A DNA stretch of 35,405 nt from positions 1 through 35,405 of the forward strand of contig CAYRVF010000046.1 in assembly GCA_964427535.1 (NCBI GenBank). The letters run 5' to 3'. Made by a program: the position numbers and the translations under genes. The DNA comes from CAYRVF01 sp964427535. Lineage in GTDB: Bacteria > Chloroflexota > Ktedonobacteria > Ktedonobacterales > JADMIN01. This document shows, in pieces, positions 24,599 through 32,858 of this stretch. Position 1 is the stretch's first letter, and each line of letters begins with the position of its first letter. The notes beneath the pieces were generated by a model that did no database searches, was not told the origin of the DNA, and worked only from the letters and a program-made list of their open reading frames with translations.

Positions 24599-26354
24599 AG
24601 TGCAGTTGGCCCAGCAGATCAGCAGATGCCCCGAGCGCGTCGAGCACCGCCGGCAGCAAACGTGGAATGTCGTTGAGCAGCGAATCCTGCTGGGCCACGC
24701 GCAGTAGCTCAACGTCGAACTGCGCCAGCGACTTCTGCTGACCCGGCAGCCCGCGTAGCACCGTGCCGCGCATGTGTGCGTCCGCCTCATACAGCACGCG
24801 CAAGAACTCGCGCGCGACATATGCATAGCCGGAATTCGTCAGGTGCATCGAGTCGAGGCTGACGGACCCACCCTGCAGGATGCGCCCGTTGTCCCCCGCG
24901 GCGAGAAACTCGCCCGTCAGCCGGTACGTCTCGCCTGAGGCGAGGCGCACGACGAACGCATCGACGTCCGGAGCGCCCGGCCGCGCCGTAAAGGCCTCGT
25001 TCGCGAGTGTCGCGCCCGACCTGTCCGGTGGCAGCGCTGCAATCTCCGTGAAGGACCGCCCAGCGAGCTGCGCGTCGATGTCCAGCGCGTGGCGGATGGT
25101 GTGGAGGTTGCCAGCGCGCGCCGCTCCCAGCGCCGCCTCCGCTCCACGCATCGTCAGGTGCCCCGCGCGCACCGCATGTACCACCACACGCCGCGTCGCC
25201 TCGGCGTTCGACCGTGTGCCGCGCTGCATCCGCTCCTGCAGCGCATGTACGTCCACCACCCAGACCCGACCCGGACGCTCCGCCGCAAGCTGGCGGATCG
25301 ACTCGTTGTATTGCCCGACTATGGCCTCCAGTTCCAGCAGTTGACCGTCGAGCAGAAATGCCGCGGATGGCAGCATCGACTTCCAGTGACCGAGCCGGCT
25401 GCGCTGCAGGTTTGGGCTTGCCGTCGGGCTGGGCAGCGTGGCTACGAACATGCAGGGGCGCGACTCAAAGGCGAGAATCGCGTCGATGAGCGCCGCCATC
25501 CGGTCGTGAAAGACGTCGGCGGGTGTGTAGAGCGGCCTGTCGCCGTCCCAGATGTGCGCGTTCGTCATCGTCGAGAGCACGTCGTTGTTGCCGATCCAGA
25601 GCGTCACGATGCGGGGCTGCTGGGCACGTGCCGTCTCGAGCGCGGTCCGATGCCCCCTGCCCAGCACATAGCCAACACGTTCCGCGTTGAGGCGCGCGCC
25701 GAAGTCGTTGCCGACGGCGGTCAGCAGCGAGAGGCTCAGCGCTTCGAGCACGCTCGGATGCGCGTTCCCCCCAACCGCGAGAGCAGGGGCCGCACCCTCG
25801 ATCACATGGCGCGCGATCCGGGCGATCTGCCCGCGAAACGACGGGCGCATTCCGGCAGTGGCCTGCACGTAGCTGGTGGTGGAAATGTCCTGCACATTAA
25901 AGCCGAAGACGCCGAGATTCTGATACATTCCGCTCGCCGGCGGCGCCTCGACCAGCAGGTCGGCGGGGGTCGCATCTTCCACCGCGCGGATGTAATCCGT
26001 GATGGCCTCGCGCAGCGCGGCGACGACGCCCTCGACCTCGTCGTGCAGCTCGCGCCACGACCCTGGATCAGGCGCGGGTTTCCCCGATGCACCGCTGACC
26101 GAGAGTTCGGCGCGCCGCAGCACAAGCTCCATATTGGGCGGGCTTCCCACCCATGTGCCAGGCTGGCCCTGCGACGCCTGCTTTGGCAGCCAGCCCTTCA
26201 GCATCGGCTGAGCGAACGGCCGCGCGCCTAAGAAATCGGCGACCAGCTTGGGATAGGAGTAATTCTGCGAGTGCCAGGCGATCCCCCCGGACTGCATGCC
26301 GTGGGTCAGGCTGTCGCCAAGCGCGACATACGGGGCAGGGAGGACAACAGGCAC
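24573..26354 (-). CDS. SGNH/GDSL-family hydrolase, large
   Basis: The 593-residue protein carries the SGNH blocks: block I VALGDSLTHG with the nucleophile Ser near residue 14, block III WIGNNDVLS with the Asn in mid-protein (about 253-261), and block V DSMHLTNSGY with catalytic Asp/His (about 509-518). SGNH enzymes cleave esters or lipids. The protein is much longer than the usual 200-300 residues, with long helical inserts between blocks and a C-terminal region of repeated Leu-rich helices. No signal peptide is seen. The start is GTG at 26352-26354 with AAGGAG upstream. A promoter lies just upstream on this strand. Its 3' end overlaps the SDR tail by 26 bp. Confidence 0.85.
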   Translation of the reverse strand: MPVVLPAPYVALGDSLTHGMQSGGIAWHSQNYSYPKLVADFLGARPFAQPMLKGWLPKQASQGQPGTWVGSPPNMELVLRRAELSVSGASGKPAPDPGSWRELHDEVEGVVAALREAITDYIRAVEDATPADLLVEAPPASGMYQNLGVFGFNVQDISTTSYVQATAGMRPSFRGQIARIARHVIEGAAPALAVGGNAHPSVLEALSLSLLTAVGNDFGARLNAERVGYVLGRGHRTALETARAQQPRIVTLWIGNNDVLSTMTNAHIWDGDRPLYTPADVFHDRMAALIDAILAFESRPCMFVATLPSPTASPNLQRSRLGHWKSMLPSAAFLLDGQLLELEAIVGQYNESIRQLAAERPGRVWVVDVHALQERMQRGTRSNAEATRRVVVHAVRAGHLTMRGAEAALGAARAGNLHTIRHALDIDAQLAGRSFTEIAALPPDRSGATLANEAFTARPGAPDVDAFVVRLASGETYRLTGEFLAAGDNGRILQGGSVSLDSMHLTNSGYAYVAREFLRVLYEADAHMRGTVLRGLPGQQKSLAQFDVELLRVAQQDSLLNDIPRLLPAVLDALGASADLLGQLHFSDPYLTR

Positions 26355-26397
26355 GCGATGCTCCTTCCATGCGATCAGTCAACCATGCATGTCAGCA

Positions 26398-26426
26398 AGC
26401 GTAGCATCCTATCGTCTATTCCACAA
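26398..26426 (-). promoter_or_regulatory. Promoter of the SGNH hydrolase gene
   Basis: On the minus strand TTGTGG (26426-26421), 17 bases, TACGCT (26403-26398), preceded by TGC. Its -10 is weak but shares the TGC-TA form of other promoters here. It is about 40 bases before the GTG start. Confidence 0.5.
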
Positions 26427-26510
26427 TCACCAAATACGGTTACTCCTGTCGCATCTTTGCTATCCCCGCTGTGTTGGCCACGGAATCACCACTCTCCCGC
26501 GTTTATAGAG

Positions 26511-26526
26511 GCGAGGCATGCCTCGC
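26511..26526. repeat. 16-bp palindrome GCGAGGCATGCCTCGC, copy 2
   Basis: Identical to the palindrome at 6989-7004 including seven more bases on the right. It is in the gap between the SGNH promoter and the small membrane protein's terminator. Confidence 0.75.
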
Positions 26527-26555
26527 CCGCCCGCCAGCCGAGCACACACGCACAC

Positions 26556-26591
26556 CAAAAAGCCCCCTTCCCAGGCTAAGGAGAAGGGGGC
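26556..26591 (-). terminator. Intrinsic terminator of the minus-strand small membrane protein gene
   Basis: GCCCCCTTC (26562-26570) pairs perfectly with GAAGGGGGC (26583-26591). On the minus strand the stem is followed by TTTTTGG, a proper T-run, about 20 bp past the stop at 26611. Confidence 0.85.
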
Positions 26592-26610
26592 CAGTGCGTG
26601 ACGATGTGCG

Positions 26611-26994
26611 CTAGGGGTTCCGAAGCGCACGCGCAAAATACACGGCCAGCAGCACCGGTGAGAGAATGACCAGCACGATCCCTATGACGACACGCACCGC
26701 CGCCGGCTTCCCGGCGTACGAGAGCAGGCCGCGCAGCGTAAAGAATCCACTGGCATCGACATAGAGAACCGCGACCAACATCAAAAAGAGCAGATACGTG
26801 CCCGCCGAGATGACCGTTCCACCCGCGATACCCGCGACGGTGGCGAAGATCGCGATCACATAGCCCAGCGCCAGCACCACGTAGGCAATCAGCCGGTGTA
26901 TCCGGGATGTCGACGGACCACGCTGAGGCGGCGCGGCAGGCCTGGCAGCGGATTTGCCAGCAGACTTGGCAGCAGGCTTGGCATTCGTTGGCAT
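26611..26994 (-). CDS. Small three-helix membrane protein
   Basis: The 127-residue protein begins with a Lys/Ala/Pro-rich cytoplasmic tail (about 1-30), then three or four hydrophobic stretches: LIAYVVLALGYVIAIFATVAG (about 35-55), TYLLFLMLVAVLYV (about 63-76) and VRVVIGIVLVILSPVLLAVYF (about 97-117). I do not recognise the family. The ATG at 26994 is chosen for the GGGAGG eight bases upstream; longer readings extend into the meaB gene, antisense-like in composition. It lies 73 bp downstream of meaB on the same strand and ends at a clear terminator, so it may be the last gene of that operon. Confidence 0.75.
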   Translation of the reverse strand: MPTNAKPAAKSAGKSAARPAAPPQRGPSTSRIHRLIAYVVLALGYVIAIFATVAGIAGGTVISAGTYLLFLMLVAVLYVDASGFFTLRGLLSYAGKPAAVRVVIGIVLVILSPVLLAVYFARALRNP

Positions 26995-27067
26995 GGTCGC
27001 CTCCCTCTTCTCTCTCTGCCGCAAGACTGACGCGAGATACCAGATGGCCGCAATTGGCGCCCTCTCG

Positions 27068-28042
27068 CTAGGGCGTCGCGGGCTCGCGATCGTCCAGACC
27101 AATGCGCTGGGCAAGCGTCGCCGCCGCCGAGTAGGGATCGGACCGGCGCTCGACCACCTCGTCGATGAGGCGGTCCCATTCTTCCGCGCCGATGGTAGCC
27201 TCGATGCGCGCGATGAGGGCCTGCTGCAACAAGGCCAGCATCTCACTGCGCACCTGTCGCTCGCTTCGGCTGGCAAGTTGCCCCGACGTTCGCAGCGCCG
27301 CAATGTGCTCGGCCAGTCTGTCGGCGAGCGTCGCCACACCCTCGCCATTCATCGCGTTGGTCTTCACGATCGGCACCCGCCAGGCGCGCTCGCCGCGGTG
27401 CTCATCCAGGCTCAGCAGCATACGCAGCTCCGAGGCCGTCTGGTCCGCGCCGGGCCGGTCCGCTTTGTTGACGACGAAGACATCCGCGATCTCCAGAATG
27501 CCCGCCTTGATCGCCTGGATGTCGTCGCCCATGCCGGGCACTGTCACGACGACCACCGACTGCGCGGCGCGTACGATCTCGACTTCGGCCTGCCCCGCAC
27601 CCACCGTCTCGATAATGACCGTGTCGAAGCCCGCCGCGTCGAGCGCGCGCACGACATCACGCGTCGATGCCGCCAGCCCGCCAAGGCTGCCCCTACTCGC
27701 CATGCTCCGAATGAAGACGTTGGGGTCACCCGCCAGCTCCTGCATGCGAATGCGGTCGCCGAGGATCGCGCCGCCGGTGAACGGGCTGCTTGGGTCTACC
27801 GCCAGAATCGCGACACGCTGGTCGCGCCGCCGCAACTCACGCGCAAGCTGCATGACGAGCGTGCTCTTGCCCGCACCCGGAGAGCCCGTGAAGCCGACGA
27901 TGTGAGCATGCCCGCCATGCGCGTGCAGTCGCGCCAGAATGGTCCGGGCGTCGGGCGAGCCGTTCTCGATGAGCGTCACGATGCGGGCGAGCGCGCGTCG
28001 GTCTCCGGCGATCAAACGCTCCACGATGTCTTGTGTCGGCAT
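27068..28042 (-). CDS. meaB: MeaB/ArgK-type GTPase, methylmalonyl-CoA mutase chaperone
   Basis: This 324-residue G3E-family GTPase has Walker A GSPGAGKS at 53-60, VDPSSPFTGGAILGDRIRM (about 82-100), ETVGAGQAEVEI (about 143-154) as switch/Walker B, and VVNKADRPGA with the NKAD base-specificity motif (about 191-200). MeaB gates B12 loading and protects methylmalonyl-CoA mutase. The ATG at 28042 lies only seven bases past the end of the B12-binding subunit gene, so the two are co-translated or nearly so. The C-terminal dimerisation region is intact. The large mutase subunit is not in the window. Confidence 0.93.
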   Translation of the reverse strand: MPTQDIVERLIAGDRRALARIVTLIENGSPDARTILARLHAHGGHAHIVGFTGSPGAGKSTLVMQLARELRRRDQRVAILAVDPSSPFTGGAILGDRIRMQELAGDPNVFIRSMASRGSLGGLAASTRDVVRALDAAGFDTVIIETVGAGQAEVEIVRAAQSVVVVTVPGMGDDIQAIKAGILEIADVFVVNKADRPGADQTASELRMLLSLDEHRGERAWRVPIVKTNAMNGEGVATLADRLAEHIAALRTSGQLASRSERQVRSEMLALLQQALIARIEATIGAEEWDRLIDEVVERRSDPYSAAATLAQRIGLDDREPATP

Positions 28043-28049
28043 ATGCGCG

Positions 28050-28538
28050 TTACGCCTCCGCCGGGGCGCCCTGCGCGGGAGCCTGGTCGACCGGCACACC
28101 CGGCTGGGCGATCGGCGCGAGGTCGTGCGAGAGGCGCTCGGGACGCACATTCTGGCGCACGAAGTCGATGATCGAACTCAGCGGTGTCCCCGGCCCGAAG
28201 TTGCCCTTGATGCCCAGCCGCTCGATTTCCGGAATATCCTCATCGGGCAGGATGCCGCCCGCCATGACGAGTACATCGTCGACGCCATTGTCGCGGAGCG
28301 AATCCATCACCTTGGGGAAGATGGCCATATGCGCCCCTGAGAGAATGCTCATCAGAATCGCGTCCACGTCTTCCTGAATCGCCGCCTCGACGATCATCTG
28401 TGGCGTCTGGCGGATGCCAGTGTAGATGACTTCCATGCCAGCGTCCCTGAGCGCTCGTGCGATCACTTTCGCGCCGCGATCGTGGCCATCGAGCCCCGGT
28501 TTCGCCACCAGCACACGAATCTTGCGTTCTTCCGCCAT
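28050..28538 (-). CDS. Methylmalonyl-CoA mutase B12-binding subunit
   Basis: The 162-residue protein is a free-standing cobalamin-binding domain. The base-off/His-on motif appears as GLDGHDRGAKVI (about 14-25, DxHxxG), with SILSGAHMAIFPKVM (about 65-79) and GGILPDEDIPEIERLGI (about 94-110) completing the flavodoxin-like fold. In Chloroflexota, archaea and some others the mutase is split into a large catalytic chain and this small chain, here without the large chain nearby. It supports isomerisation of methylmalonyl-CoA and succinyl-CoA, or a related mutase. ATG 28538 follows GAGAGG; upstream codons add an unlikely tail. A good promoter lies about 110 bases upstream. Confidence 0.92.
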   Translation of the reverse strand: MAEERKIRVLVAKPGLDGHDRGAKVIARALRDAGMEVIYTGIRQTPQMIVEAAIQEDVDAILMSILSGAHMAIFPKVMDSLRDNGVDDVLVMAGGILPDEDIPEIERLGIKGNFGPGTPLSSIIDFVRQNVRPERLSHDLAPIAQPGVPVDQAPAQGAPAEA

Positions 28539-28648
28539 AGACCTCTCGGAGCCCGCGCCCATTCGCCTGCTCCGATTTCCTCCTTCTGCTTCGGTTCGCC
28601 GCACCGCGCTAGAGGCGCTCTACCCCGTTGACAAGCGCCTTACCCGCG

Positions 28649-28677
28649 ATTGTACACGCACACCCACAGTGTCGCAA
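28649..28677 (-). promoter_or_regulatory. Promoter of the mutase subunit-meaB operon
   Basis: On the minus strand TTGCGA (28677-28672), 17 bases, TACAAT (28654-28649). Distance to the ATG at 28538 is about 110 bases. Both hexamers match the consensus at four or more positions. Confidence 0.65.
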
Positions 28678-28778
28678 GCGAGCGAGTCTGCCAATGACAC
28701 AGTTGCTACGATAGCGTGCGAACACCCAAGCACACACCGGGACGGCAGCACATCGCGCAACACTGGTAACGGCAGCGA

Positions 28779-28815
28779 CCCCTCCCCTGCGAGGGGAGGG
28801 GGTTGGGGAGAGGTC
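28779..28815 (+). repeat. C-rich/G-rich palindromic repeat, copy 6
   Basis: CCCCTCCCCT, a GCG loop, AGGGGAGGGG and then GTTGGGGAGAGGTCC. It ends two bases before the stop codon of the fabG-like gene (minus strand), as copy 1 does at its gene. Confidence 0.8.
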
Positions 28816-28817
28816 CA

Positions 28818-29588
28818 TTAGTGCATGCTGATGCCGCCGTCCACGGCGATGGTCTGCCCAGTGATGAAGCCCGCCTCAGGCAGGCACAGGAAACTGATCG
28901 CCGCGGCGACCTCGTCGGGCGTGCCAAAACGACCAAGAGGTGTCATGTTGAGATAATAATTCCGGAAGTCCTCGCCCACGGTCGACGTCAGCTCGGTGGG
29001 GATGAAGCCCGGCGCCACCGCGTTAGCCGTGATGCCCCGGCTGCCCACCTCACGGGCGGTCGATTTGGTCAGCGCGATCAGGCCGGCCTTCGACGCCGAG
29101 TAGTTGGCCTGGCCGGTCTGGCCGAGCAACCCCGAGATCGAGGCGACGTTGACGATGCGGCCCCAGCGCTCGCGCAGCATCGTGCGCAGTGCGGCGCGCG
29201 TGCAAAGGAACGCCGAGACGAGGTTCGCTTGCAGCACGCCCTCGAAATCTTCGAGCTTCATGCGCAAAATCAGCGTGTCGTTGGTCGTGCCCGCGTTGTT
29301 GACGAGTATCGCGACATTGCCGAGCGCATTCTGCACCTCGGCGAACATCTGATTGACGTCGTCTTCTTTGCTCACGTCGGCTCGCACGGTAATCGTCCGG
29401 CGGCCCATCGCCTCGATCGCGGCGCGGGTCTCGGCCGCGCCACTGTCATCGCTGCGATAATTCACCGCCACATCCGCGCCGAGGCGCGCCAGATGAAGTG
29501 CGGTCGCCTTCCCGATGCCGCGGCTGCTGCCAGTAACCAATGCGACCCGGCCGGCCAGCGGCAATGTCTCCCGCTGCTGCCCATCCAC
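28818..29588 (-). CDS. fabG: 3-oxoacyl-ACP reductase FabG-type SDR
   Basis: The 256-residue SDR has TGSSRGIG (about 19-26), NNAGTTND (about 97-104), the catalytic Ser in VASISGLLGQTGQ (about 148-160), YSASK with Tyr/Lys (about 162-166) and the C-terminal ITGQTIAVDGG. These are the typical FabG motifs, and length fits. FabG reduces 3-oxoacyl-ACP with NADPH in fatty-acid synthesis; acetoacetyl-CoA reductases are close relatives and cannot be excluded. The start is GTG at 29588 with GGAGG seven bases upstream; the ATG overlapping it is out of frame. A short gap separates it from galU (29644). Confidence 0.9.
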   Translation of the reverse strand: MDGQQRETLPLAGRVALVTGSSRGIGKATALHLARLGADVAVNYRSDDSGAAETRAAIEAMGRRTITVRADVSKEDDVNQMFAEVQNALGNVAILVNNAGTTNDTLILRMKLEDFEGVLQANLVSAFLCTRAALRTMLRERWGRIVNVASISGLLGQTGQANYSASKAGLIALTKSTAREVGSRGITANAVAPGFIPTELTSTVGEDFRNYYLNMTPLGRFGTPDEVAAAISFLCLPEAGFITGQTIAVDGGISMH

Positions 29589-29643
29589 GATATTTCCTCC
29601 TCACTGCTCTCCGTCGCCGCGGCTCGGCGATGCTCGCGTACCT

Positions 29644-30552
29644 TTAGCTAGTATGCCCGTTGCGGGGCGGCTCGTCCAGATTCAGCGTCCGCAGAAAGGC
29701 GCGTACACCTGGAGCGAGATCGGGCCGCTTGAGCGCGAAGGCAAGCGAGGTTGTCAGCAGCCCCACCGGGTCCCCGGTATCGTACCGTGTACCCTCGAAC
29801 TCATAGGCGTACACTGGCTCGCCGCGTTGCAGCAGCGCACTGAGCGCGTCGGTGAGCTGGATCTCCCCGCCTGCACCGGGCTGTGTCTGTTCGAGCGCGG
29901 CGAAGATGCTCGGCGAGAGCACATAGCGCCCAATGATCGCCAGATCAGAGGGCGACTCCTCGACGGCTGGCTTCTCGACGAGCGCGCGTACACGGTGCGT
30001 ACGGCTATCCAGCGACCCATCGGGCTCCAGTGCGACGATGCCGTAGCGCGAGATCTGTTCGCGTGGCACACGCATGACCGCGAGCACACAACCGCCATGA
30101 CGCTCGGCAACGTCGATGAGCTGGCCGAGGCCCGGGCGACCGGGATTATCTACCACGTCGTCGCCAAGCAGCACGCCAAACGGCTCGTCGCCGACGGCGG
30201 GCTTCGCCATAAGCACCGCGTGGCCAAGACCCTTCGGCTCTTGCTGGCGCGTGTAGACAAACTGCGCCATCGTGTCGATATGTCGGAGGGCGTCGAGCTT
30301 CGTCGTATCGCCCTTGCGCTCCAGAATGGCTTGCAACTCGGGCGTCTCGTCAAAGAAATCTTCGATCGCGCGTTTCGTGCGGCTCGTCACGATGACGACC
30401 TGCTCGATGCCCGACGCCACAGCCTCTTCCACGATATACTGGATGGTTGGCCTATCGGCAAGAGGCAGCATCTCTTTTGGGATCGACTTCGTCGCGGGAA
30501 GCACCCGCGTGCCCAGCCCAGCGGCCGGAATGACAGCCTTCCGAATGCTCAT
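29644..30552 (-). CDS. galU: UTP-glucose-1-phosphate uridylyltransferase
   Basis: GalU makes UDP-glucose from UTP and glucose-1-phosphate for polysaccharide and glycolipid synthesis. The 302-residue length is typical. It has the nucleotidyltransferase signature AVIPAAGLGTRVLPATKSIPKEM (in two halves, residues 5-28), QYIVEEAVASGIEQVVIVTS (about 38-57), GLGHAVLMAKP and LLGDDVVD (about 105-130), and EKPAVEE. The start at 30552 (ATG, SIRKAVIP) is preferred because GGGGGAAA precedes it and the fold begins there. It is 55 bp upstream of the fabG-like gene on the same strand, possibly one transcript. Confidence 0.96.
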   Translation of the reverse strand: MSIRKAVIPAAGLGTRVLPATKSIPKEMLPLADRPTIQYIVEEAVASGIEQVVIVTSRTKRAIEDFFDETPELQAILERKGDTTKLDALRHIDTMAQFVYTRQQEPKGLGHAVLMAKPAVGDEPFGVLLGDDVVDNPGRPGLGQLIDVAERHGGCVLAVMRVPREQISRYGIVALEPDGSLDSRTHRVRALVEKPAVEESPSDLAIIGRYVLSPSIFAALEQTQPGAGGEIQLTDALSALLQRGEPVYAYEFEGTRYDTGDPVGLLTTSLAFALKRPDLAPGVRAFLRTLNLDEPPRNGHTS

Positions 30553-31040
30553 ACCGCGTTTCCCCCATGAAACGAAGAGGCCGTGGCTGGCGAGCAGGTG
30601 TACGTCGCCAGGCGCGAAAGCCATTGCATGCGATTCGTCGCCGTCTTCCTAGCCACACCCGGCACACTGTACGTGGCAGGTGCGTGCGTGTCAAGGCGCA
30701 TCGACGCGGACGTTGGGTCCGGTACGCACGAGCCACGCACGACCGGCCCAGGTAGGTTTCCAGCGGTATCTATGCCAGCCGCGCACGCGTCCTCCGCAGA
30801 CTCGCTCAGGAATACCTCTCGCCACTGGCGCTGACCCCAATTTGCGAGGCACAATGACCGTATGCTTCGATGCGGAAGCCCGACTCCGCGGTGTATCGCG
30901 CGACCCACTGTCCCGATGCGAGATATTCCCGGCGGGGTGGCATGTGATGTGCTCCGAATGCTCAGCCTGATAGCGATGGGCTATTCGAGGCCAGCAACGC
31001 GTCCCATGCGTCTTCACGTATGAGGAAGGGGTGAGGACTG
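30553..31040. other. 488-bp intergenic region without a recognised gene
   Basis: Between divergent galU (minus) and the 31041 gene (plus). No frame here has a plausible start, ribosome site and protein-like composition. GTGCGTG and CACGCAC near 30680-30740 could pair over a distance. I see no convincing promoter at standard spacing, although both flanking genes must have one here. Confidence 0.5.
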
Positions 31041-31940
31041 ATGAAGCAACTGAATCGACTTGAGAGCCTCGGCTCGGCGAAGACAAACTGGTTTCGCACT
31101 GGCGTCATCTCTGCGGCCGCGGTCGCCCCGCTGATCGCCCGCTGGCGTGATCTGCGACTCACTGCACAGGCCCGTGCGCAGCGCGAGCGGGCGGAGGCCT
31201 CGCTGCAGGGCATTCGGGCACGGTTTGTCCGCCCGCCACAGCAGCCGCCCCAGGCGCCCGTGCCACAGCGCGCCAGTGCGGACGCCATCCGGACCGGCCT
31301 CTGGGTCTCGGGTGTCGTGGTGGGGCTCGTCGCCGCTGGCGCGACCGCGTACTTTATCGTGCGTCGCCAGATGGCCGCCCAGGAGGAACCGCTGGTCGAG
31401 CTGCCGCTGACGCCAGATCGAGGGACGGACGGGCAGGGCCGCGCCGCGACGAACCACAACGGACCTCACGCACTGTCTACAACCGCCTCCACAGCCAGAG
31501 ATGCCGCCTCGGCAGACACGGCCGCATCTCTCTCAGGCGGCGCGCTCACGACTAGTGTCGGTGCCGACGAACCGACAGTACCCAACGTCACATCATTCGG
31601 CCCCGCCGAGGTAGTCGAGCCAGGGATGCCAGAGCCGGGAGCCGTCCCTGCCGCCGAAGCGGCGCCTCCTGGCGCCACTGAGAGCGCGAACGCACCAGTC
31701 GCAACCGATCTCGATTCGCTCCCGCTCATCGACACGCCCGAGGAAGCCGAGGCGGCCCCCTTCGTCGGCAATGTCCACACGATGGTCTATCATGACGCCT
31801 CCGACACCGACCATCTGCCCGAGGAGGAGAACCGGATCTACTTCGCGAGCGAGGACGAAGCGATCGCCGCTGGATTCCGGCGTGACCGCCAGGAGGTCGT
31901 GCCTCCGGACACCTCGATCACCGGCACGCAGCCAGGGTAG
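31041..31940 (+). CDS. Membrane-anchored protein with small C-terminal Ada/sunset-like domain
   Basis: The 299-residue protein has a basic cytoplasmic N terminus, a Pro/Gln linker, and one membrane helix at about 84-106 (GLWVSGVVVGLVAAGATAYFIV). A long Ala/Thr/Ser/Pro-rich low-complexity stretch (about 110-235) follows. A compact C-terminal domain (about 239-282) reads FVGNVHTMVYHDASDTDHLP, then EEENRIYFASEDEAIAAGF. The last part resembles the small domains with GNxxxxxYHxxxxxxLPxExNRxYFxxxxEAxxAGxR character (Ada metal-binding-like or so-called sunset domains). The cysteine found in many is not present here, so metal binding is doubtful. GAGGAAGGGG precedes the ATG. It stands alone and ends before a perfect palindrome. 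Confidence 0.72.
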   Translation: MKQLNRLESLGSAKTNWFRTGVISAAAVAPLIARWRDLRLTAQARAQRERAEASLQGIRARFVRPPQQPPQAPVPQRASADAIRTGLWVSGVVVGLVAAGATAYFIVRRQMAAQEEPLVELPLTPDRGTDGQGRAATNHNGPHALSTTASTARDAASADTAASLSGGALTTSVGADEPTVPNVTSFGPAEVVEPGMPEPGAVPAAEAAPPGATESANAPVATDLDSLPLIDTPEEAEAAPFVGNVHTMVYHDASDTDHLPEEENRIYFASEDEAIAAGFRRDRQEVVPPDTSITGTQPG

Positions 31941-31960
31941 CTCTACCGCACCGAGCGAGA

Positions 31961-31992
31961 ACGGGACCTCATCCATGTGGATGAGGTCCCGT
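31961..31992. terminator. Perfect 32-bp palindrome between convergent genes
   Basis: ACGGGACCTCATCCA (31961-31975) and TGGATGAGGTCCCGT (31978-31992) are exact inverse complements around TG. It lies 20 bp after the stop at 31940 and 54 bp before the end of the minus-strand regulator. Position suggests a bidirectional terminator, but neither side has a T-run. Confidence 0.6.
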
Positions 31993-32046
31993 CATGTTCA
32001 GAGCGAGTATGCGAGAAAAGCGACCCTGAACGGTCTAATCGGGCGT

Positions 32047-32571
32047 TTATGAACGCGGCTCTGCGGCATAGATGGTCACGAAATCGAGCACTGTGTCCAG
32101 GTCAAATGGCTTTTCGAGGAAGGGGACATCTCCAAAGGCATTCCCGCGCGGACGTGCGCTGCTCATCAGAATGATGGGGATGTCGCGTGTGCCCGGCTCC
32201 GACCGCAGCACTTCGAGCAAGCCTACGCCGTCCAGATCGGGCATCATACAGTCGGTCAGCACCAGTTCAGGATGCACGGCGTGCACGATGGTCAGCGCGT
32301 TGCGGCCATTGCTCGCGGTGAGCGCTCGATACCCGGCGCCCTCCAAAAACTCGGCGAGCAGGCCCGCGATGCTCGGCTCGTCGTCGACGACGAGCACCGT
32401 AGGGCGATCTAGATCAGGAGCGACGCCTCGCATGTAGCCGTCACCACTCGTGTGACGCTCGTACTCGCCGACCTCGGACAGTCTCGAGGGAGTATCGTCG
32501 AACATGTGAATGTGCCACTTCTCTGGCCTGGAGTGCGGGGTCTCGGTCTGTGTTTGGTGCGCAGCGCTCAT
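32047..32571 (-). CDS. Single-domain response regulator
   Basis: The 174-residue protein has a receiver domain only (about 57-170): VLVVDDEPS with the acidic pair, the phospho-acceptor Asp in VLTDCMMPDLDG (about 106), the switch Ser in ILMSSARP, and Lys in EKPFDLD. No output domain follows, so it probably acts through protein contact or as a phosphate carrier. The N-terminal 50 residues are polar and of uncertain reality: starts at 32571 (GAGAG upstream), 32505 or 32433 are all possible. No kinase lies adjacent. It is divergent from the heat-shock operon. Confidence 0.85.
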   Translation of the reverse strand: MSAAHQTQTETPHSRPEKWHIHMFDDTPSRLSEVGEYERHTSGDGYMRGVAPDLDRPTVLVVDDEPSIAGLLAEFLEGAGYRALTASNGRNALTIVHAVHPELVLTDCMMPDLDGVGLLEVLRSEPGTRDIPIILMSSARPRGNAFGDVPFLEKPFDLDTVLDFVTIYAAEPRS

Positions 32572-32811
32572 GTGTCTCTCATGCTTTCAAACAGAACAGG
32601 CCGACACGCGGCACCAATCGCTTGACCGAAGCACCACCCAGGTGCCCATAGCCGTATACTCTTTGGCATACTCCGTGCCAGACTCACGGCGCGTGTGCAG
32701 AAATTCGCTCCCATCACGATACATTTTTCTCCGCATCGCCGCGCCATGCTGTGGGCCGCTTCCTCGGTATGCTGCCCGACAGAAGGGCGGCCGCGGCCCA
32801 TCCAAGCGAGC

Positions 32812-32820
32812 TTAGCACTC
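32812..32820 (+). promoter_or_regulatory. Extra CIRCE half-site upstream of the hrcA promoter
   Basis: TTAGCACTC, a perfect left half of the CIRCE consensus, lies three bases before the -35. It is 56 bp from the GAGTGCTAA half at 32877, too far for one normal operator, but could help HrcA binding. Confidence 0.5.
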
Positions 32821-32822
32821 TC

Positions 32823-32851
32823 TTGACACGACTGCTAGCGGATGCTACAGT
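32823..32851 (+). promoter_or_regulatory. Promoter of the hrcA-grpE-dnaK operon
   Basis: TTGACA (32823-32828), 17 bases, TACAGT (32846-32851) preceded by TGC. Transcription would start near 32858, so the CIRCE operator covers the first transcribed bases. The rest of the 328-bp gap from 32572 shows no gene. Confidence 0.8.
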
Positions 32852-32858
32852 GCTCATG

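Noticed and set aside
25089..26231. 380-codon open frame on the plus strand
   Set aside because: It is fully antisense to the SGNH hydrolase, has Arg/His-rich composition and no family motif; a high-GC shadow.
26954..28171. 405-codon open frame on the plus strand
   Set aside because: It mirrors meaB on the other strand; no ribosome site or recognisable domain.
28803..29651. 282-codon open frame on the plus strand
   Set aside because: Antisense to the fabG-like gene, which has all SDR motifs.
30549..30908. 119-codon minus-strand frame upstream of galU
   Set aside because: It overlaps the galU start region, has mixed low-complexity text and no ribosome site.
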